Below are positions 29,706-40,914 of a DNA stretch of 64,000 nucleotides, in pieces. The first letter of the stretch is position 1. The number at the start of each line of letters is the position of its first letter. Origin of the DNA: Gilliamella intestini (GTDB lineage: Bacteria; Pseudomonadota; Gammaproteobacteria; Enterobacterales; Orbaceae); NCBI RefSeq assembly GCF_900094935.1, contig NZ_FMBA01000007.1:1-64000 (forward strand), given 5' to 3'. A model generated the notes under the pieces. That model was not told where the DNA came from. It ran no database searches and was given only the letters and a program-made list of their open reading frames with translations. Position numbers and translations under genes: made by a program.

Positions 29706-31541
29706 ATGAGCCAATTTGATTCAGCATCCTTTTTAAAAACAGTCCCACATAAGCCGGGAATTTATCAAATGTTTAATGATAAACAGACGATTATTTATGT
29801 GGGAAAGGCTAAAGATCTTAATAATCGCTTAAAAAGTTACTTTAATAATAGTAAAAAAACGCTAAAAACGGATATGCTTGTTAGTCATATCCATCATATT
29901 GAATTTACAATTACCAATACCGAAACCGAAGCCTTACTGCTTGAACAGACTTATATAAAAAAGTATCAACCCAGATACAATGTACTGTTAAAAGATGACA
30001 AAAGTTACCCATTTATAAAGTTAAGCAAAGAACAACATCCGCAATTGTCTCTTTATCGTGGTGCAGTCAATCGAAAAAAAGATGAGTTTTTTGGGCCTTA
30101 TCCTAGTGGATATGCAGTAAAGCAAATATTAGCTTTATTACAAAAAACGTTTCCAATAAGGCAGTGCTTAAATTCAACCTATCGCAATCGAACACGCCCT
30201 TGTCTACAATACCAAATTAAACGTTGCCTAGGCCCTTGTGTGCCAGGTTTAGTTAGTGATGAAGATTACCTTGAACAAGTTAACTATGTTAGATTATTTT
30301 TATCTGGTCAATCAGATCAAATACTACAAAAAATAACTGAAGATATGCAAAAAGCTAGTAGTGAGCTTAACTTTGAAAAAGCAGCGGTTTTGCGTGATCA
30401 ACTTCAAGCAATAAAACACATTAATGAAAAACAAGCAATATACAACAATAATGATAATCTTGATGTTATTGGATTCCATTATGAATTAGGATTAGCTTGT
30501 ATCTATGTACTGTTTATTCGTAACGGACAAACTTTTGGTCATCGATCATACTTTCCTAAAGTACCATCAAATACAGAACTAGAAGAAGTTATCGAAACCT
30601 TTTTAGGACAGTTTTATTTACAAGGTAATCAAAATAGAAATATCCCTAAAAAGATTCTACTTAACTTCTCATTGTCTGATAAACAACCATTGGAAGAAAC
30701 TCTATCGCTTATTGCTGAACATCAAGTTAAATTAGTTGATGAACCTAAAGGTGATAACCTAAAATTACTCAATATTGCAACCGTGAATGCTCAAACAGAA
30801 GTCAAAAATAAACTACTAGCAAATTCTACAATTAAACAACGTTATGAGGGATTAAAAGATTTTTTAAAAATTGACAAAATTAATAGAATGGAATGTTTTG
30901 ATATCAGCCACTTTATGGGTAAAAACACTATTGCATCTTGTGTTGTGTTTGATGATAAAGGGCCAGTGAAATCCGAATTTCGTCGTTATAATATTACCGG
31001 CATTACACCTGGCGATGATTATGCGGCAATGGAACAAGTCTTAACGCGCCGTTACAGTAAAAAAGATCTACCCGACGAAAAAGTTCCTGATATTATTTTT
31101 ATCGACGGTGGTAAAGGACAACTTAACCAAGCACTAAAGGTATTTGAACAACTAGAGGTAAATTGGAACAAAAATCATCCCATACTAATTGGTGTTGCTA
31201 AAGGTGCTGATCGTAAAGAAGGATTAGAAACTCTCTTTTTTGAAGCTCATGGTACAGGACATTATCTTGATGATCACTCCCCTGCACTATTACTCATTCA
31301 ACAAATTCGTAATGCATCGCATGATCACGCTATTGTTGGGCAACGCAAAAAAGGGACAAAACAACTTACTGATAGTGCCCTAGAACATATTGAAGGCATT
31401 GGAGCGAAAAGACGTCAAGCACTACTGAAACATTTTGGTGGATTAAGAGAGTTAAAAAATGCTAGTATTGACGAGATAGCCCAAGTACAAGGTATATCCA
31501 AACCACTAGCAGAAAAAATTTATCTAAATTTAAAGCAATAA
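29706..31541 (+). CDS. uvrC: Excinuclease ABC subunit C
   Basis: UvrC makes both incisions in nucleotide excision repair. The 611 residues show a GIY-YIG domain (KPGIYQMF...[18 protein letters not shown], residues 15-50), a zinc-like Cys cluster ([27 protein letters not shown] is split here only as landmarks), the UVR motif near 205-225, the RNase H-like endonuclease domain starting [11 protein letters not shown] near 395, and a C-terminal double helix-hairpin-helix ([13 protein letters not shown]). pgsA follows, the conserved enterobacterial neighbour. Confidence 0.97.
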   Translation: MSQFDSASFLKTVPHKPGIYQMFNDKQTIIYVGKAKDLNNRLKSYFNNSKKTLKTDMLVSHIHHIEFTITNTETEALLLEQTYIKKYQPRYNVLLKDDKSYPFIKLSKEQHPQLSLYRGAVNRKKDEFFGPYPSGYAVKQILALLQKTFPIRQCLNSTYRNRTRPCLQYQIKRCLGPCVPGLVSDEDYLEQVNYVRLFLSGQSDQILQKITEDMQKASSELNFEKAAVLRDQLQAIKHINEKQAIYNNNDNLDVIGFHYELGLACIYVLFIRNGQTFGHRSYFPKVPSNTELEEVIETFLGQFYLQGNQNRNIPKKILLNFSLSDKQPLEETLSLIAEHQVKLVDEPKGDNLKLLNIATVNAQTEVKNKLLANSTIKQRYEGLKDFLKIDKINRMECFDISHFMGKNTIASCVVFDDKGPVKSEFRRYNITGITPGDDYAAMEQVLTRRYSKKDLPDEKVPDIIFIDGGKGQLNQALKVFEQLEVNWNKNHPILIGVAKGADRKEGLETLFFEAHGTGHYLDDHSPALLLIQQIRNASHDHAIVGQRKKGTKQLTDSALEHIEGIGAKRRQALLKHFGGLRELKNASIDEIAQVQGISKPLAEKIYLNLKQ

Positions 31542-31648
31542 CACATTGAAAAAATAACATATTTCAGGCAACATAAACGCCAAGAAAATATTGTTTTTAA
31601 TAATTAGTAATACATTGATTAATAAAGCAAAAAAAGAGCTTATGTCAC

Positions 31649-32203
31649 ATGAAAATTAATTTCCCAACAACCTTAACACTATTTCGAGTCGTTTTAATCC
31701 CCTTTTTTGTGTTGGCATTTTATTTATTTCCTCATGGATGGTCTGGTTTTTTTTCTGCATTGATTTTTTTAATTGCTGCCGTGACTGATGTATTAGATGG
31801 TTATCTTGCTCGTCGTTTAGGACAAACCACTAAATTTGGTGCGTTTTTAGATCCCGTCGCTGACAAAATTATGGTAACCATTGCATTAGTTTTAATTACA
31901 CAATATTACCAAGCATGGTGGATCTCAATCCCGGCAATTATTATTGTTTCACGCGAAATAATCATATCAGCGCTGCGTGAATGGATGGCCGAAATCGGCA
32001 AACGTAACAGTGTTGCTGTTTCATCAATTGGCAAAATCAAAACGATTGTCCAAATGACAGCGCTAACTTGGCTTCTTTGGCGACCTTGTGATATGGTCAT
32101 TTACGCAGGTCTTGCAGCATTATTTATTGCAACAGTATTAACGCTATTATCAATGTTACAATATTTATGGATAGCACATAGCGATTTATTAGAAGGAGAA
32201 TAA
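31649..32203 (+). CDS. pgsA: CDP-diacylglycerol--glycerol-3-phosphate 3-phosphatidyltransferase
   Basis: PgsA makes phosphatidylglycerol phosphate at the inner membrane. The 184-residue protein has the complete CDP-alcohol motif: [27 protein letters not shown], with all four Asp residues present. That contrasts with YnbA in this window. Four to five membrane helices are visible. It lies downstream of uvrC and upstream of tRNA-Leu and tRNA-Gly, the same neighbourhood as in E. coli. Confidence 0.96.
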   Translation: MKINFPTTLTLFRVVLIPFFVLAFYLFPHGWSGFFSALIFLIAAVTDVLDGYLARRLGQTTKFGAFLDPVADKIMVTIALVLITQYYQAWWISIPAIIIVSREIIISALREWMAEIGKRNSVAVSSIGKIKTIVQMTALTWLLWRPCDMVIYAGLAALFIATVLTLLSMLQYLWIAHSDLLEGE

Positions 32204-32369
32204 CTTTTGGTTAATATTTCCATCTTACTTCTTTTTATATAAGTAGGTTTGTTCAAAAATTTCGTATAAACAAAATTACTCACCCCCCTTCAAAATCAAC
32301 CAATAACTTCTATTTAAATTGTCAATCAGTCAAACATTAAGCAATTGAACGATTTATTTAAAATTTTTA

Positions 32370-32397
32370 TTGACTCAAACCATAAGATCGGTAAAAT
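32370..32397 (+). promoter_or_regulatory. Promoter of the tRNA-Leu/tRNA-Gly unit
   Basis: TTGACT at 32370-32375 and TAAAAT at 32392-32397 are separated by 16 bases, about 45 bases before tRNA-Leu. Confidence 0.65.
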
Positions 32398-32440
32398 GCA
32401 CAGCATTCAAAATGAATTACTATTTAGTAATCAATTTTGA

Positions 32441-32528
32441 GCCCGGGTGGTGAAATCGGTAGACACAAGGGATTTAAAATCCCTCGGCCTTTTTGGCCGT
32501 GCGAGTTCAAGTCTCGCCCCGGGCACCA
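32441..32528 (+). tRNA. tRNA-Leu (anticodon TAA)
   Basis: Class II tRNA with acceptor GCCCGGG/CCCGGGC, anticodon stem AGGGA/TCCCT with loop TTTAAAA (anticodon TAA), a long variable arm (CGGCCTTTTTGGCCG) and T-loop GTTCAAGTC. The encoded CCA ends at 32528. Decodes UUA and UUG; cotranscribed with tRNA-Gly. Confidence 0.97.
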
Positions 32529-32540
32529 CTTCTTACCTAT

Positions 32541-32616
<76 letters not shown>

Positions 32617-32643
32617 AATTTTTAATTTAACAAATTTTCTTAA

Positions 32644-32688
32644 TTTTTATACTTAAACGTATAGTTTTCCTGAAAATTTTTAACAAAA
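32644..32688 (-). repeat. Dispersed ~42-bp repeat, copy 3
   Basis: The most diverged copy. Its reverse complement reads GTTAAAAATTTTCAGG and then CGTTTAAGTATAAAAA. It lies 27 bases after tRNA-Gly. Confidence 0.72.
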
Positions 32689-32867
32689 CTTAAGATAATA
32701 GCAATATTATAAAGCTCCCACTCTAGCACAAATTTAATTTAGCTCATAAAATGAACTGGATTGATGCTGTTCCTTACATTCCTCGTTATGGGAGCCTAAA
32801 GTCAGAGTAAGGTAGATCACAAAGGAAAAAGCAAGCATGCTCATCCAGAACCTAAAATCACAATGAA

Positions 32868-33325
32868 TAAAAAATGTTTTTTGCGCTATCAACGGGTGTG
32901 CGGATGAGTGAGATATTTACCCTAACGTGGCACAATGCTGATCTTGTTAATCGTGTAGCAACTGTTACTAACGAAAACGCAAAATCAGGAAAAGCAAGAG
33001 CTTTATTACTAAATCATGACGCAATGGAGTTAATACGCAAATTAAGATTTAGATATAATTGTGAATATGTATTCACTCGTTCAACTAAAAAACGAGTTTA
33101 TAATATCGACAGACGGGATTTTAAACAAGACTGTCAATTATCAGGAATAGATAATTTTTATTTTCATGATTTACGCCATACTTGGGCAAGCTGGCACGTT
33201 CAAGCAGGTACACCGCTCTATACGCTCACTTGAACGCTGATCACATGCTTGAGTTTGCAAACAATGTCACATTTACGGCACAAGGCTCATTAAATGGCAC
33301 GATGAAAAATCTAAGAAATGCTTAA
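32868..33325 (+). pseudogene. Tyrosine integrase catalytic domain, truncated with an internal deletion
   Basis: The frame reads FFALSTGVRMSEIFTLTW (first catalytic Arg region), NENAKSGKARALLLN, then FHDLRHTWASWHVQAGTPLY with the H-x-x-R box. The sequence then jumps to YAHLNADHMLEF in another frame and ends at TAA 33323-33325. The segment between the R box and the catalytic Tyr, normally an LGGW stretch, is missing. A TACGCTC motif shared by both expected flanks suggests a short-repeat deletion. The arm-binding and core-binding domains are absent. It ends 28 bases from the 3' end of tRNA-Ile2. Confidence 0.82.
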
Positions 33326-33352
33326 AAAGCTTATATAAATCATGGTTTTAAA

Positions 33353-33429
33353 TGGTGGCCCCTACTGGACTTGAACCAGTGACCAATCGATTATGAGTCG
33401 ACTGCTCTGACCAACTGAGCTAAGGGGCC
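33353..33429 (-). tRNA. tRNA-Ile2 (anticodon CAT, lysidine-modified)
   Basis: Minus-strand tRNA with acceptor GGCCCCT/AGGGGCC, anticodon loop CTCATAA (CAT) and T-loop GTTCAAGTC, with encoded CCA at 33355-33353. The GGCCCCTTAGCTCAG start and overall arms resemble ileX-type tRNA-Ile2 and not elongator or initiator Met. C34 is then changed to lysidine by TilS to read AUA. A TATAAT -10 box is at 33468-33463. Confidence 0.88.
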
Positions 33430-33642
33430 ATTTGGATGTGCTACTTAGTTAGTAGGTTTGTGATTATAATAGAGTTAAATCCAATTTGCTACAATTAATT
33501 AATAAAATAGATTGGTTTGATTATTTATTAATCTGTGCTTTGTTAGATTTTGTGTGAACTCAATTACTGATATTCTTTGTTTAACTAAACTGATACAATA
33601 ATTTAAGCTATTATTCGTTGTTATATTGGATGAGGGAATTTT

Positions 33643-34002
33643 ATGTTTACCAAAAAATCACTAGTGATTGGTGTTGCGATATCAGCAACTTTACTTTTAA
33701 GTGCATGTAGTAACTCTAATCATCAACTTACTTCTGCCGGTAGTCATGTTCAATTCATAGATACTAAACCTGCTGCTTCTTGTCAATTATTGGGTAAAGC
33801 AGAAGGACGCCGTAGTAGTTTCTTTTCTGGCCTTAAAACACATAGCGAACTTATTCGTGATGCTGCAACAGAATTGATGAATAAGGCGGCTACGATGGGT
33901 GGCAATGTGATTTATAATGCACAAGATACATCTATGCAGTACATTTCAGATATTGCACCAACAGATGCGGTTATGGTTGGTGAGGTTTATAGCTGTAAAT
34001 AA
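33643..34002 (+). CDS. DUF4156 lipoprotein
   Basis: A 119-residue lipoprotein with a signal peptide ending in the lipobox LLLSAC. The rest matches the DUF4156 pattern: QLTSAGSHVQFI, a Cys in SCQLLGKAEG, and ATELMNKAATMGGNVIYNA, finishing EVYSCK. Two conserved Cys in the mature part may form a disulfide. The family's role is unknown; the E. coli relative YjeI is also uncharacterised. A bidirectional terminator follows. Confidence 0.85.
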   Translation: MFTKKSLVIGVAISATLLLSACSNSNHQLTSAGSHVQFIDTKPAASCQLLGKAEGRRSSFFSGLKTHSELIRDAATELMNKAATMGGNVIYNAQDTSMQYISDIAPTDAVMVGEVYSCK

Positions 34003-34015
34003 TGCTGATTAAATG

Positions 34016-34043
34016 AAAAAGGGAGGTTTTTCTCCCCTTTTTG
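34016..34043. terminator. Bidirectional terminator between the DUF4156 gene and serC
   Basis: AAAAAGGGAG and CTCCCCTTTTT flank a short T-rich loop. A/T tracts on both sides suit termination of both converging genes. Confidence 0.8.
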
Positions 34044-34077
34044 CTGATACTAATGACTTGTAATATTTTGAGTTAAT

Positions 34078-35163
34078 TTAGTGATTTTGTTTTTCAAATC
34101 GCTGCATAAAATCAATTAAATAATTAACGCCTTCTTGATCCATGGCATTATAGATAGATGCACGCATTCCACCTGCAATTCGGTGACCTTTGATGCCGAT
34201 AATGTTAGCTTGAGTTGCTTCGCTTACAAATTTTTTATCCAACTCTTCATTTGGTGATAAGAAGGTAACATTCATAATTGACCGATTAGCTGCTACAACA
34301 TTATTTCGATAAAAATCAGATTGGTCGATGAATTGATATAGTAATTGTGCTTTAGCTTGATTTCGTTGCTGCATTGCTTTTAATCCACCAAGGCTTTTTA
34401 TCCATTTAAATACTAGCCCCGACAAATACCATGCAAATGTAGGTGGAGTGTTAAACATTGAATCGTTGTCCATTAAGATTTTGTAATCTAGTACTGATGG
34501 TAAGATTTTTTGTGCATAGCCAATTAGGTCTTCACGCACAATAACTATAGTGATACCTGATGGACCAATATTTTTTTGGGCGCCCGCATAAATTATGCCA
34601 TATCGATTTATGTCAATAGGTTGTGATAATATGCATGAAGATAAGTCGGCAACAACAGTTTTGTTGTTAAAATTAGGCTCTTCGAAGATTTGAACACCGT
34701 CGATTGTTTCGTTTGGACAATAGTGTACATAGGCAGCATTATCATTTAATTGCCATTCTGACATAGGTTTAACAGCCGTTAGTCCGTTTTGTTTGATAAC
34801 AACATTTTGTTCATTCACTTGGCAATATTTGCTGGCTTCTTTGATTGCGCATTGGCTCCAATAACCACTATTAATATAGTCGGCACTGATTTTATTCCCT
34901 AAAATATTTAATGGAACTGCAGCAAATTGTGCTCTGGCACCGCCTTGGCAATAGAGAATTTTGTAATTGTTAGGAATGTTTAAGATTTCTCGTAGGTCGT
35001 TGGTGGCCTCAATAGCACAGGCGTCAAAATCTTTACCTCTATGGCTTAATTCCATGACTGATGCGCCAGTATTATGCCAATTTAATAATTCAGTTTGAAC
35101 TTGTTTTAATACTTCAGCAGGCAATTTTGCTGGACCGGCACTAAAATTATAACTTTTACTCAT
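34078..35163 (-). CDS. serC: Phosphoserine aminotransferase
   Basis: SerC transaminates 3-phosphohydroxypyruvate to phosphoserine in serine synthesis, and can act in PLP-route chemistry elsewhere. The 361-residue protein begins [21 protein letters not shown]; the start at 35163 is chosen since 21 upstream in-frame codons are not family-like. The PLP lysine is in [33 protein letters not shown]-type (CQGGARAQF) and [13 protein letters not shown] are conserved. Confidence 0.96.
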   Translation of the reverse strand: MSKSYNFSAGPAKLPAEVLKQVQTELLNWHNTGASVMELSHRGKDFDACAIEATNDLREILNIPNNYKILYCQGGARAQFAAVPLNILGNKISADYINSGYWSQCAIKEASKYCQVNEQNVVIKQNGLTAVKPMSEWQLNDNAAYVHYCPNETIDGVQIFEEPNFNNKTVVADLSSCILSQPIDINRYGIIYAGAQKNIGPSGITIVIVREDLIGYAQKILPSVLDYKILMDNDSMFNTPPTFAWYLSGLVFKWIKSLGGLKAMQQRNQAKAQLLYQFIDQSDFYRNNVVAANRSIMNVTFLSPNEELDKKFVSEATQANIIGIKGHRIAGGMRASIYNAMDQEGVNYLIDFMQRFEKQNH

Positions 35164-35231
35164 TATGATTAACTTTAATCCATTCAAAAAGAACTCTATT
35201 TTTACACTGTATGAACAGATATACAATCAGA

Positions 35232-35276
35232 TTTTTTGTCAAAAAGTTTCAGGTAAATGTGCGTTTAAGTATAAAA
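35232..35276 (+). repeat. Dispersed ~42-bp repeat, copy 4
   Basis: TTGTCAAAAAGTTTCAGG and CGTTTAAGTATAAAA, between serC and argH. Its end coincides with the first base of the argH terminator stem. Confidence 0.8.
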
Positions 35277-35295
35277 TACCGGCTAATGCCGGTAT
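35276..35295 (-). terminator. Terminator of the arg operon
   Basis: ATACCGGC-TAAT-GCCGGTAT is a perfect 8-bp stem 26 bases beyond the argH stop; on the minus strand it is followed by TTTATACTT. The tail comes from repeat copy 4. Confidence 0.75.
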
Positions 35296-35321
35296 AATTG
35301 TTATTAGATTAATATAGATGT

Positions 35322-36695
35322 TTATGAAAGTTGTTGCTTGGCAACTTCAATCGCTGATTTTACCTGTAGTGGTGAAACTCCACCTTTGGCACAACGTTTA
35401 GCTAGGCATGATTCTAACGATAATATTGGATAAACATCATTATCAATAACTGGGCTAAATTTTTGTAGTTCTTCAAGCGAGAGTTCTTCGAGTGCTTTTT
35501 GCTTTGCAATAGCATCAACAACTGCTTCGCCAACAATGTGGTGAGCTTCACGAAACGGTATGCCTTTGGCAACTAAATAATCAGCCAGTTCAGTTGCATT
35601 AGAATAACCTTGTTTGGCAGCTTCTTGGCAATTTGTGTAGTTAATCTTAATATCCTCTAGTACTAGTGTGGCCATATCTAAGCATTCTTGCCAAGTATCA
35701 AGTGCGTCAAATAGGTGCTCTTTGTCTTCTTGTAAATCTTTATTATAAGCAAGCGGTAAACCTTTGAAGGTCATTAAGGCACCCGTTAATGCACCCGCAA
35801 CCCGCCCTACTTTGCCACGAATCAGTTCTAATGCATCTGGATTCTTTTTTTGTGGCATGAGTGAAGATCCTGAAGTCACTCGATCTGATAGTTCAACAAA
35901 ATTGGCCTCTCCACTATTAAAAATAATAAGATCTTCAGCAAAACGCGATAGGTGTACCATACCTATTGAGGCATTATTTAATAGTTCAAGAATGTGATCT
36001 CGATCAGACACCGAGTCCAAACTATTATTAGTTGCTTGAGCAAACCCTAACCAATGGGCTAATTGTTCACGATCCATTGGATAGGCAGTTCCTGCTAATG
36101 CGCCTGAGCCTAATGGACTAACATCTAAACGTTGTAATGTATCTTCTAAACGGCTGACATCACGACTTAGCATTTCAAAATAAGCCAAGCACCAATGCGC
36201 AAATGTAATTGGTTGTGCTCGTTGCAAGTGGGTGTAACCAGGCATAATGGCTTTTTGGTGCTGTTCAGCGGTTGTAATTAGTAATTGGCGTAAGTGATTT
36301 ATCGCATTAATTAAATGAGGAATTTGGTCTTTACACCATAATTTTAAGTCGGTTGTTGATTGGTCATTACGGCTTCGTCCTGTGTGTAATTTTTTACCTA
36401 AGTCGCCAATTTTTTCAATCAGTTTTTGTTCAACCCAACTGTGTATGTCTTCGGCATCACTTTGTAAAATTTGGTTAGGATCTTGTTTAACCAATAACAA
36501 TAATTCATTTAAGGCTTTTTCTATTTTTTTTTGTTCATCATAAGATATAACGTTAACCGTCACCAATGCTTTTGACCAAGCAATTGAACCAATGATATCT
36601 TGCTCTGCAAGACGATAGTCAAAGCGTAATGAATCATTAAAATGCTTAAATCGTTGATCTGCTTCTTGGCTAAAACGCCCACCCCATAATGCCAT
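35322..36695 (-). CDS. argH: Argininosuccinate lyase
   Basis: ArgH splits argininosuccinate to arginine and fumarate, the last step of arginine synthesis. The 457-residue protein has [29 protein letters not shown], the catalytic flexible loop signature [15 protein letters not shown] and [10 protein letters not shown]. Last gene of argCBGH, 176 bases after argG with a hairpin between, so its expression may partly depend on read-through or its own promoter. Confidence 0.97.
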   Translation of the reverse strand: MALWGGRFSQEADQRFKHFNDSLRFDYRLAEQDIIGSIAWSKALVTVNVISYDEQKKIEKALNELLLLVKQDPNQILQSDAEDIHSWVEQKLIEKIGDLGKKLHTGRSRNDQSTTDLKLWCKDQIPHLINAINHLRQLLITTAEQHQKAIMPGYTHLQRAQPITFAHWCLAYFEMLSRDVSRLEDTLQRLDVSPLGSGALAGTAYPMDREQLAHWLGFAQATNNSLDSVSDRDHILELLNNASIGMVHLSRFAEDLIIFNSGEANFVELSDRVTSGSSLMPQKKNPDALELIRGKVGRVAGALTGALMTFKGLPLAYNKDLQEDKEHLFDALDTWQECLDMATLVLEDIKINYTNCQEAAKQGYSNATELADYLVAKGIPFREAHHIVGEAVVDAIAKQKALEELSLEELQKFSPVIDNDVYPILSLESCLAKRCAKGGVSPLQVKSAIEVAKQQLS

Positions 36696-36808
36696 AATTA
36701 CCTCAATATTATCTTAAATGAATGTTATCTTAATGATTAGCTGTACAATTTCAATTCTCGTTTTGTATATTTATTTTTATAATAAAATTAAATTTAATCA
36801 AGAATAAA

Positions 36809-36844
36809 AATAATATATACAGGGCATTGCCTGTATATATTATT
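36809..36844 (-). terminator. Long hairpin between argG and argH
   Basis: AATAATATATACAGG (36809-36823) pairs perfectly with CCTGTATATATTATT (36830-36844) around a 6-base loop. On the minus strand TTTTTATTCT follows. It looks like an intrinsic terminator, 27 bases past the argG stop, giving attenuated expression of argH. Confidence 0.7.
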
Positions 36845-36871
36845 ATCGCTATTTTATTTGCAAATTGGCGT

Positions 36872-38116
36872 TTACTTTTTTGCTTTTTTGGCTGTTTGTT
36901 TTTGCTGTTCCTCATTTAAAGCACGTATACGTGATGATAATGAGAATAGACGAATAAATCCTCCTGCATGGCTATGATCATAAACTTCATCTTCACCAAA
37001 TGTAGCAAATTCTTCGTTATATAGGCTATTTGGTGATTTCTTTTGCACGGCAGTTGCATTACCTTTATAAAGTTTAACCACTACTTCACCCGTCATGTCT
37101 TGTGCCAAGACTTCAGCCGCAGCTTGAATTGATCGACGATATGGTGCAAACCAGCGCCCATCGTAAACAACATAAGCCATTTCAATACCTAGTTGTTCAC
37201 GCCATTTAAAGCTATCACGGTCTAATATTAATTGTTCTAAACCACGTAATGCTGTCATCATTATTGTGCCGCCAGGTGTTTCATAACAACCACGCGATTT
37301 GATACCGACTAAGCGATTTTCAATAATATCAACTCGACCAACACCATGTTTTGCACCAATTTTATTTAATGTTGCAACACAGTTATATGGTGATAGTTTT
37401 TTCCCATTGACTGAAACCACTTCACCTTTTTCAATACCAATGGTCACTAATTCTGGTTGGTTTGGAGCATCTTCAGGCGAAACAGTCCAAGCCCAGCAAT
37501 CTGTATTAGCTTGGTTCCATGTGCTTTCAAGTACACCACCTTCAGTGGAGATATGCCATGCGTTTTCGTCACGGCTGTAAATTTTTTCAACAGTTGCAGT
37601 TGTTGGGATTTTACGGACTTTTAAATAATCAATTAAAGCTTCGCGTGAACGCAAATCCCATTCACGCCAAGGAGCAATCACTTTAAGTTGTGGTGCAAGT
37701 GCAGTATAGGTTGTTTCAAAACGCACTTGGTCATTACCTTTACCAGTTGCTCCGTGACAGAGTGTATCAGCCCCGACTTCTAACGCATATTCAACTTGCG
37801 CTTTTGCAATAATTGGACGAGCCATTGAAGTACCAAGATAATAAGTTCCTTCGTATAAGGCCCCTGTTTTTAAGACCGGATATACATAATCTTTAACAAA
37901 TTCTTCTCTTAAATCAACAACTTTACAAGCAACTGCACCCGATGCTTTAGCCTTTTTTTCTACATCTTTTAGTTCTTTTGGATCTTGACCTACATTAGCA
38001 ACAAAGGCATAAACTTCACATCCACCATAATTTTCTTTCAACCAAGGAATAATGGCTGATGTATCCAAGCCACCCGAATAAGCCAACACAACCTTTTTTG
38101 TTCCACTTTTTTTCAT
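36872..38116 (-). CDS. argG: Argininosuccinate synthase
   Basis: ArgG joins citrulline and aspartate with ATP. 414 residues. The N-type PP-loop is [15 protein letters not shown] (residues 8-22); [31 protein letters not shown] and SPYNCV are conserved. A Lys/Gln-rich tail ([10 protein letters not shown]) ends the protein. It lies between argB and argH in the arg operon. Confidence 0.97.
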   Translation of the reverse strand: MKKSGTKKVVLAYSGGLDTSAIIPWLKENYGGCEVYAFVANVGQDPKELKDVEKKAKASGAVACKVVDLREEFVKDYVYPVLKTGALYEGTYYLGTSMARPIIAKAQVEYALEVGADTLCHGATGKGNDQVRFETTYTALAPQLKVIAPWREWDLRSREALIDYLKVRKIPTTATVEKIYSRDENAWHISTEGGVLESTWNQANTDCWAWTVSPEDAPNQPELVTIGIEKGEVVSVNGKKLSPYNCVATLNKIGAKHGVGRVDIIENRLVGIKSRGCYETPGGTIMMTALRGLEQLILDRDSFKWREQLGIEMAYVVYDGRWFAPYRRSIQAAAEVLAQDMTGEVVVKLYKGNATAVQKKSPNSLYNEEFATFGEDEVYDHSHAGGFIRLFSLSSRIRALNEEQQKQTAKKAKK

Positions 38117-38220
38117 GTTATACCCTTTCTAAATTAACTGACGATAAAAATGAGTTAAAGACATTTTTTTATTAATTGTTAGATATAGATAACTAGCTTA
38201 ATATAATAGCTGCTCAATAT

Positions 38221-39000
38221 CTAAGCAATGATTCTTGTGCCTGTAGTGCCTGATTGCCCGTTAAATAATTCGATGAGTTGGTGGGATTCTTTCCAACTAG
38301 CAATATCAATTGGTCGCCCTAAGGCCTTGGCGGCTTCGAAAGCTGAATTCACTTTAACGACCATACCATCTGTAATAACACCTTTAGCAATCAGTTGATC
38401 CGCTTGCGATTGAGTTAATGATTCAATGCGTTGTTTGTTTTCGTCAAGTACGCCAACTACATCAGACAATAATATTAAATCTGCATTTAAGGTCTTAGCT
38501 AGTGCTACCGCTGCGTGATCGGCATTAACATTCATCATTTGTCCCGCTTGAGTAATACCAATCGAACTAATAATGGGAAGGTAACCCGAATTAATAAGTA
38601 GATTTATTAATGCAGGATCGCCTGCTTTGGCTTCACCAACATAACCTAAATCTTCTGAAATTTGTTTAACTTCTACACTATTACCATCAGCTAAACAGAG
38701 TCCTACACTTGCTATTTGCTGTTTTTTTGCTTCTGACAATAAAGTAGTATTGGCACTACCAGCAAGGCTGCCAACAATCACGTCAATTTGATCTGCTGGA
38801 GTTACACGTAATCCATTGCGACGAACTACAGGTAAAGAAAGCCTATCCATTAATGAATCCACTACCGTACCACCACCATGAACAATAATTAATGATCGTT
38901 GAAAATTTTTTTTGTACTCACTAATAACGTCAAATAATTTACTTAAGGCATCTTTATTGTCGAGCAATACGCCCCCAAGTTTTATAATTAATGGTTTCAT
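38221..39000 (-). CDS. argB: N-acetylglutamate kinase
   Basis: ArgB phosphorylates N-acetylglutamate in the second step of arginine synthesis. 259 residues, E. coli length. Motifs: [37 protein letters not shown] and [25 protein letters not shown]. The short, non-hexameric type suggests ArgR repression and little arginine feedback on the kinase. Cotranscribed with argC (77-base gap). Confidence 0.96.
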   Translation of the reverse strand: MKPLIIKLGGVLLDNKDALSKLFDVISEYKKNFQRSLIIVHGGGTVVDSLMDRLSLPVVRRNGLRVTPADQIDVIVGSLAGSANTTLLSEAKKQQIASVGLCLADGNSVEVKQISEDLGYVGEAKAGDPALINLLINSGYLPIISSIGITQAGQMMNVNADHAAVALAKTLNADLILLSDVVGVLDENKQRIESLTQSQADQLIAKGVITDGMVVKVNSAFEAAKALGRPIDIASWKESHQLIELFNGQSGTTGTRIIA

Positions 39001-39077
39001 TTTAGTTTCCTATTAATTTAACCTACTTTTAATTCATTAAATATTTTGTACAGAGTGTAAAAATAATTCACTCATTT

Positions 39078-40088
39078 TTATAATAGTGATGTGGTTTCAT
39101 CAAAATTATATCGAATGTTCATGCACTGCACAGCTTGTGCTGCTGCGCCTTTTAATAAGTTATCTTCAACAGAAATTAATATTAAATGACGATTTTTTAA
39201 TACAAATCCAATATCACAATAAGGCAAACCAATAACAGATTTTAATCCTGGCCAATCTTTTTGATAAACTCTAATCAAAGGTTTATTTTGGTAATATTTA
39301 TTTAAAGCTTTGAGGATATCTTGTGATGTTACACCTTCTTTTACTCGACAAGTAATTGTGACGTGGATACCTTGTTTAAAACTGCCTAAATGAGGTGTAA
39401 AGATCACTTCTTGACCTAAATGTGTTGCAATTTCGGGTTGGTGTCGATGAGTAAAAAGTCCATAAGCATGTAAACTTACTTCACAAAATATATTATTATG
39501 CGAAGGTTTTCGCCCTGCTCCACTCACCCCACTTACAGCATTAATAACAGGCCATTGTGAATTATCTAATAGCCCCTCCTCGATTAATGGTTTTAGTGGT
39601 AATTGTGATGCTGTAGGGTAACATCCTGGTACAGCAATAAGTTGTGCCTGTTTAATTTGTTCACTATTCCACTCTGCTAAGCCATAAACTGCTTTATCTA
39701 ACCATTTTTGATGCTGATGGGTAAAACCATAATAATCGGTATAAAAAGAAGCTGAGTTAACTCTAAACGCACCCGACAAATCAAAAACTGTACAACCATG
39801 TTCTAAAAAATAAGGAGCTATATTGTGGCTGACAGCATGTTCAGTAGCTAAAAAAACAATATCAAGATCATTGATATAAGTAGAATAATCAGCAGTGGCA
39901 ATAAGTGGTAAATCAACAACACCTTTTAACTGAGAGTGTAAATCATAATCAGAAATAAGTTTACCACCGTCTTGGCTGTTTTCTGACACAGTTAAAGCAA
40001 TAAGTTGTATATGCGGATGTTTGTGTAAATAATAAGCTAATTTTGCCCCTGCATAACCACTTGCACCAACAATAATTGCTTTTAACAT
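39078..40088 (-). CDS. argC: N-acetyl-gamma-glutamyl-phosphate reductase
   Basis: ArgC reduces N-acetylglutamyl phosphate with NADPH. 336 residues. The N-terminal Rossmann motif is [15 protein letters not shown], and the catalytic Cys is in [17 protein letters not shown]. The conserved [15 protein letters not shown] follows. It is the first gene of argCBGH; a tandem ARG box lies 72-110 bases upstream. Confidence 0.96.
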   Translation of the reverse strand: MLKAIIVGASGYAGAKLAYYLHKHPHIQLIALTVSENSQDGGKLISDYDLHSQLKGVVDLPLIATADYSTYINDLDIVFLATEHAVSHNIAPYFLEHGCTVFDLSGAFRVNSASFYTDYYGFTHQHQKWLDKAVYGLAEWNSEQIKQAQLIAVPGCYPTASQLPLKPLIEEGLLDNSQWPVINAVSGVSGAGRKPSHNNIFCEVSLHAYGLFTHRHQPEIATHLGQEVIFTPHLGSFKQGIHVTITCRVKEGVTSQDILKALNKYYQNKPLIRVYQKDWPGLKSVIGLPYCDIGFVLKNRHLILISVEDNLLKGAAAQAVQCMNIRYNFDETTSLL

Positions 40089-40160
40089 ATCTATCCTTAT
40101 CTATTTTTTATGCAATAATGGATATATAATAGGCTATTTATAAAACTAGCACAAGTATAA

Positions 40161-40199
40161 AATGAATTTTTATTCACTTTTTTTGAATTTAATTTCATT
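40161..40199 (-). promoter_or_regulatory. Tandem ARG boxes (ArgR operator) of argCBGH
   Basis: AATGAATTTTTATTCACT at 40161-40178 matches the ARG consensus in both arms. A second box, TTTGAATTTAATTTCATT at 40182-40199, follows after exactly 3 bases. Two 18-bp boxes 3 bp apart are the standard ArgR hexamer site. Confidence 0.9.
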
Positions 40200-40238
40200 A
40201 ATTTTTTTGCAGACTTTTAATATTTCAACGTATTATGT

Positions 40239-40400
40239 TTAGGAAAATGCCGAGTTGTTTACACTTCATGGTTAAAATAATCCTCTAAAAACTAATAAGG
40301 TGTTTTTCCAAAAATCGCTTTATGTGGTTTAACGGCATTATAAAAATTAATTGTATGAATTTCTCACGTTATTTACAGTAATTTCTTAAATTATCCCTAC
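40239..40400. mobile_element. Two IS481-like element ends joined as a relic
   Basis: 40239-40351 carries a left end (AAATGCCGAGTTGTTTACA) and a minus-strand transposase tail reading NFYNAVKPHKAIFGKTPY, a stop, then FLEDYFNHEV. From 40352 the opposite end of the same element follows in reverse order (TGTATGAATTTCTCACG, then the acagtaattt region). The middle of the element is missing. It is a decayed copy of the family at 21.7 and 52.8 kb. Confidence 0.7.
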
Positions 40401-40914
40401 ATCTTAATTCTGCATCCATATTCTCATATATTTTAATTGGTTTAAGGGGGATTAATTCTTTGTGGTTTACTTCACATTCAGAATTTTTATTTGAAAGAAT
40501 AATAATTTGTCCCAATGGTAATTTCAAATCAAGAAGTGCATATGGTACAACAGGAGCTAAAGAATAAAACTCTCTATCTCTGTTATCTGGAGGAAACTCA
40601 TAATAAACAACTTTTTTATTATAAACATACACGATTGTGTCAGAATGTTCCTGATATATTCCAAAATCAGTATTGGTATCAGAATACTGAACTTTTTTGA
40701 CATCAATACCTTGATCACGCATAAACTTTAAATAATATCCGCTGATATTGCCACTTATTAACCATACTTCATCCCATTTAAAATCAGTATAATCAGTTAA
40801 CTTGATAGTTTTAATAGAATTTTCTTCAATATCATTTAATATTTTTTCTAATGGTGCTTTATTACAAGTTGTCAAAACTAAACAAATAATTAATAACAAA
40901 ATGATTTTTTTCAT
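40369..40914 (-). CDS. Hypothetical lipoprotein with an IS-derived C-terminus
   Basis: A 181-residue lipoprotein: signal MKKIILLLIICLVLTTC with the Cys at 17. I do not recognise the family. The mature part is polar with mixed beta pattern (KWDEVWLISGNISGYYLKFMRD, IVYVYNKKVVYYEF) and several Cys near the end. The last 9 or so residues (RDNLRNYCK) are read from the IS end at 40369-40400. The native C-terminus was therefore probably lost by insertion. It is transcribed alone, away from the permease at 41.2 kb. Confidence 0.6.
   Translation of the reverse strand: MKKIILLLIICLVLTTCNKAPLEKILNDIEENSIKTIKLTDYTDFKWDEVWLISGNISGYYLKFMRDQGIDVKKVQYSDTNTDFGIYQEHSDTIVYVYNKKVVYYEFPPDNRDREFYSLAPVVPYALLDLKLPLGQIIILSNKNSECEVNHKELIPLKPIKIYENMDAELRCRDNLRNYCK

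Noticed and set aside
33353-33429. tRNA-Met for the CAT anticodon
   Set aside because: The acceptor and arm sequence (GGCCCCTTAG) fits tRNA-Ile2 read by TilS much better than elongator or initiator Met.
36696-36808. ARG box before argH (TGAATGTTATCTT region near 36,720)
   Set aside because: Only one arm matches; the spacing and second box are missing.
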